64,000 nt of DNA from Pseudomonas viridiflava (lineage in GTDB: Bacteria; Pseudomonadota; Gammaproteobacteria; Pseudomonadales; Pseudomonadaceae), in NCBI RefSeq assembly GCF_900573885.1, contig NZ_UPSE01000533.1:248001-312000 (forward strand), in the 5' to 3' direction. Below the pieces are notes generated by a model. The model made no database searches and was not told where the DNA came from. It worked only from the letters and a program-made list of their open reading frames with translations. Within the stretch, counting starts at the first letter, position 1. Each line of letters opens with the position of its first letter. This document shows positions 62,743-64,000 of this stretch, piece by piece. The position numbers and the translations under genes were made by a program.

Positions 62743-64000
62743 ATGCGTTGCCTCCTTTCGCTACTCTTGAGTCTGGCTCTGTGCGTTCCCGCTTTCGCCT
62801 CCATCAGCGAAAGCCATGGGTATGCGCAATTCGGCACACTCAAATATCCCGCCAGTTTCACTCACTTCGACTGGGTTAACCCAGACGCGCCCAAAGGCGG
62901 CACGATTCGAGTGATGGCATTTGGCACCTTCGATACTCTAAACCCTTATACCTTTAAAGGTAGCAGCCCTTCGTCTACTCCCAACTTCGCCCAATACGGC
63001 ATTGGTGAATTGAACGAACCGCTGATGGCCGGCACCGGCCAGTACGACCCCTCGGGCGACGAGCCGGCGTCCAGTTACGGCCTTATCGCAAAATCGGTGG
63101 AATACAGCGAAGACCGCAGCTGGGTGGTGTTCAACCTGCGCCCCGAAGCGCGCTTCAACGACGGCAAACCGATTACCGCGTTCGACGTCGCGTTTTCCTA
63201 CCGCACACTGCTCAAGCAGGGTCATCCGCAATACCGCACCAATCTTCAGGAAGTCACGCGGGTAGACATTCTCAACCGCCACCGCATCCGCTTCGTGCTC
63301 AAGCGCGCCGGCAATCCGCTGTTGATTCTGCGCCTCGGCGAGCTGCCGATTCTGCCGCAGCATTATTGGAAGGACCGCGATTTCAAAGCCACCACCTTTG
63401 ACGCCCCGGTAACCAGCGGCCCGTATCGGATTACCGAAGTCACACCGGGGCGCAGCCTGGTGTTCGAGCGCGTGAAAGACTGGTGGGGCGCCGACTTGCC
63501 GGTGAACCGTGGCAAGTACAACTTCGACCGCATGGAGGTCGAGTTCTACCGCGACAGCGACGTGGCTTTCGAAGCCTTCAAAGCCGGCGAGTTCGACTTC
63601 TACATCGAGCATCAGGCGAAAAACTGGGCCAACGGTTACCGCTTCCCGGCGGTAAAACGCGGCGACGTGATCCGCGCGCAGATTCCCCATCAGATTCCGA
63701 CCCAGACCCAAGGCCTGTTTATGAACAGCAGGCGTCCGAGTTTTGCCGACGACAAGGTTCGCGAAGCCATGGGATTGATGCTCGATTTCGAGTGGACCAA
63801 TCGCACCCTTTTTAATAATTCATACACCCGCGCCAGCAGCTATTTCCCCAACAGCGAATTCAGCGCCACCGGCAAGCCCGAGGGGCGCGAGTGGTTGCTG
63901 CTGTCGCCGTTCCGCGAACAGTTGCCGACCCGCCTGTTTACCGAGGCCTTCGCCGTGCCGAAAACCCAGGGCAACGGCGTTCCGCGGGAAACCCTCAGGC
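62743..64000 (+). CDS. oligopeptide-binding protein of an ABC importer (5' part)
   Basis: The first 419 residues of a class C extracellular solute-binding protein, continuing past the right edge. Signal peptide CLLSLLLSLALCVPAFA with cleavage before SISES, then FDWVNPDAPKGGTIRVMAFGTFDTLNPY, VVFNLRPEARFNDGKPI and TSGPYRITEV. It resembles YejA/NppA, which import microcin- or antibiotic-like peptides; in P. aeruginosa the npp genes lie near mltD. An in-frame ATG at 62713 is an alternative start. Confidence 0.9.
   Translation, partial: MRCLLSLLLSLALCVPAFASISESHGYAQFGTLKYPASFTHFDWVNPDAPKGGTIRVMAFGTFDTLNPYTFKGSSPSSTPNFAQYGIGELNEPLMAGTGQYDPSGDEPASSYGLIAKSVEYSEDRSWVVFNLRPEARFNDGKPITAFDVAFSYRTLLKQGHPQYRTNLQEVTRVDILNRHRIRFVLKRAGNPLLILRLGELPILPQHYWKDRDFKATTFDAPVTSGPYRITEVTPGRSLVFERVKDWWGADLPVNRGKYNFDRMEVEFYRDSDVAFEAFKAGEFDFYIEHQAKNWANGYRFPAVKRGDVIRAQIPHQIPTQTQGLFMNSRRPSFADDKVREAMGLMLDFEWTNRTLFNNSYTRASSYFPNSEFSATGKPEGREWLLLSPFREQLPTRLFTEAFAVPKTQGNGVPRETLR

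Overview
The window reads as chromosomal DNA of a Pseudomonas or very close relative. The evidence is a high-GC, tightly packed core genome and several gene orders typical of pseudomonads: gyrA-serC-pheA-hisC-(tyrA-aroA fusion)-cmk-rpsA-ihfB, mtnA next to a methylthioadenosine deaminase and ubiG-mupP-yciK, rlmKL next to rmf-pyrD, rnd-ycgL, the lysine decarboxylase/antiporter pair, and dnaQ-rnhA-gloB-mltD. Short palindromic REP elements of the pseudomonad type occur in several intergenic gaps. No rRNA, tRNA, IS element, prophage or CRISPR array was found.

Layout. 1-2225 (minus): the start of an O-antigen locus, with three genes in the order reductase, glucose-1-phosphate cytidylyltransferase, CDP-glucose 4,6-dehydratase (cut by the window edge), i.e. 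the ddhD-A-B order of CDP-3,6-dideoxyhexose synthesis. 2412-13821 (minus): the amino-acid/translation supraoperon from gyrA to ihfB. 14101-18938: methionine salvage (mtnA; MTA deaminase), then ubiG, the peptidoglycan-recycling phosphatase mupP and the SDR yciK. 19134-25523: rlmKL, rmf, pyrD, small conserved proteins and a divergent pair of DNA-binding proteins. 25680-37610: transporter, cysteine synthase, an AsmA-like membrane protein, a MoxR ATPase/VWA pair, oligopeptidase B, and small enzymes and RNA-modification genes. 37763-39221: a lower-GC island with two tandemly duplicated secreted proteins of unknown function. 39357-46308: a putative metallopeptidase, YcgN, a hydroxyacid dehydrogenase, YcgL, RNase D, an SMP-30-like protein and a sulfurtransferase. 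46319-49939: lysine decarboxylase and antiporter. 50332-54913: dnaQ, rnhA, a methyltransferase, gloB and mltD. 54932-62598: MAPEG protein, AcuI-type reductase, SohB, a phosphatase/SCP2/phosphotransferase/SDR block and an HDOD protein. 62743-64000: start of an oligopeptide-binding protein of an ABC importer.

The non-coding part is the most unusual. Four copies of a long palindromic element (18949-19118, 42373-42489, 42507-42623, 60988-61111) share a conserved mismatched internal loop and flanking boxes, while their stems differ in sequence but keep pairing. Two of them sit between convergent genes with A/T tracts on both sides, as expected of bidirectional terminators. A perfect 34-bp inverted repeat, three REP doublets, two CT/GA-rich palindromic repeats, a six-unit hexanucleotide repeat, a hairpin that covers a ribosome-binding site and start codon (25643-25680) and a possible dyad operator (25150-25192) are also described.

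Start codons were chosen from Shine-Dalgarno spacing and family-typical N-termini. Functional names come from motif recognition by eye, with no database search. Comparisons with P. aeruginosa are from memory.
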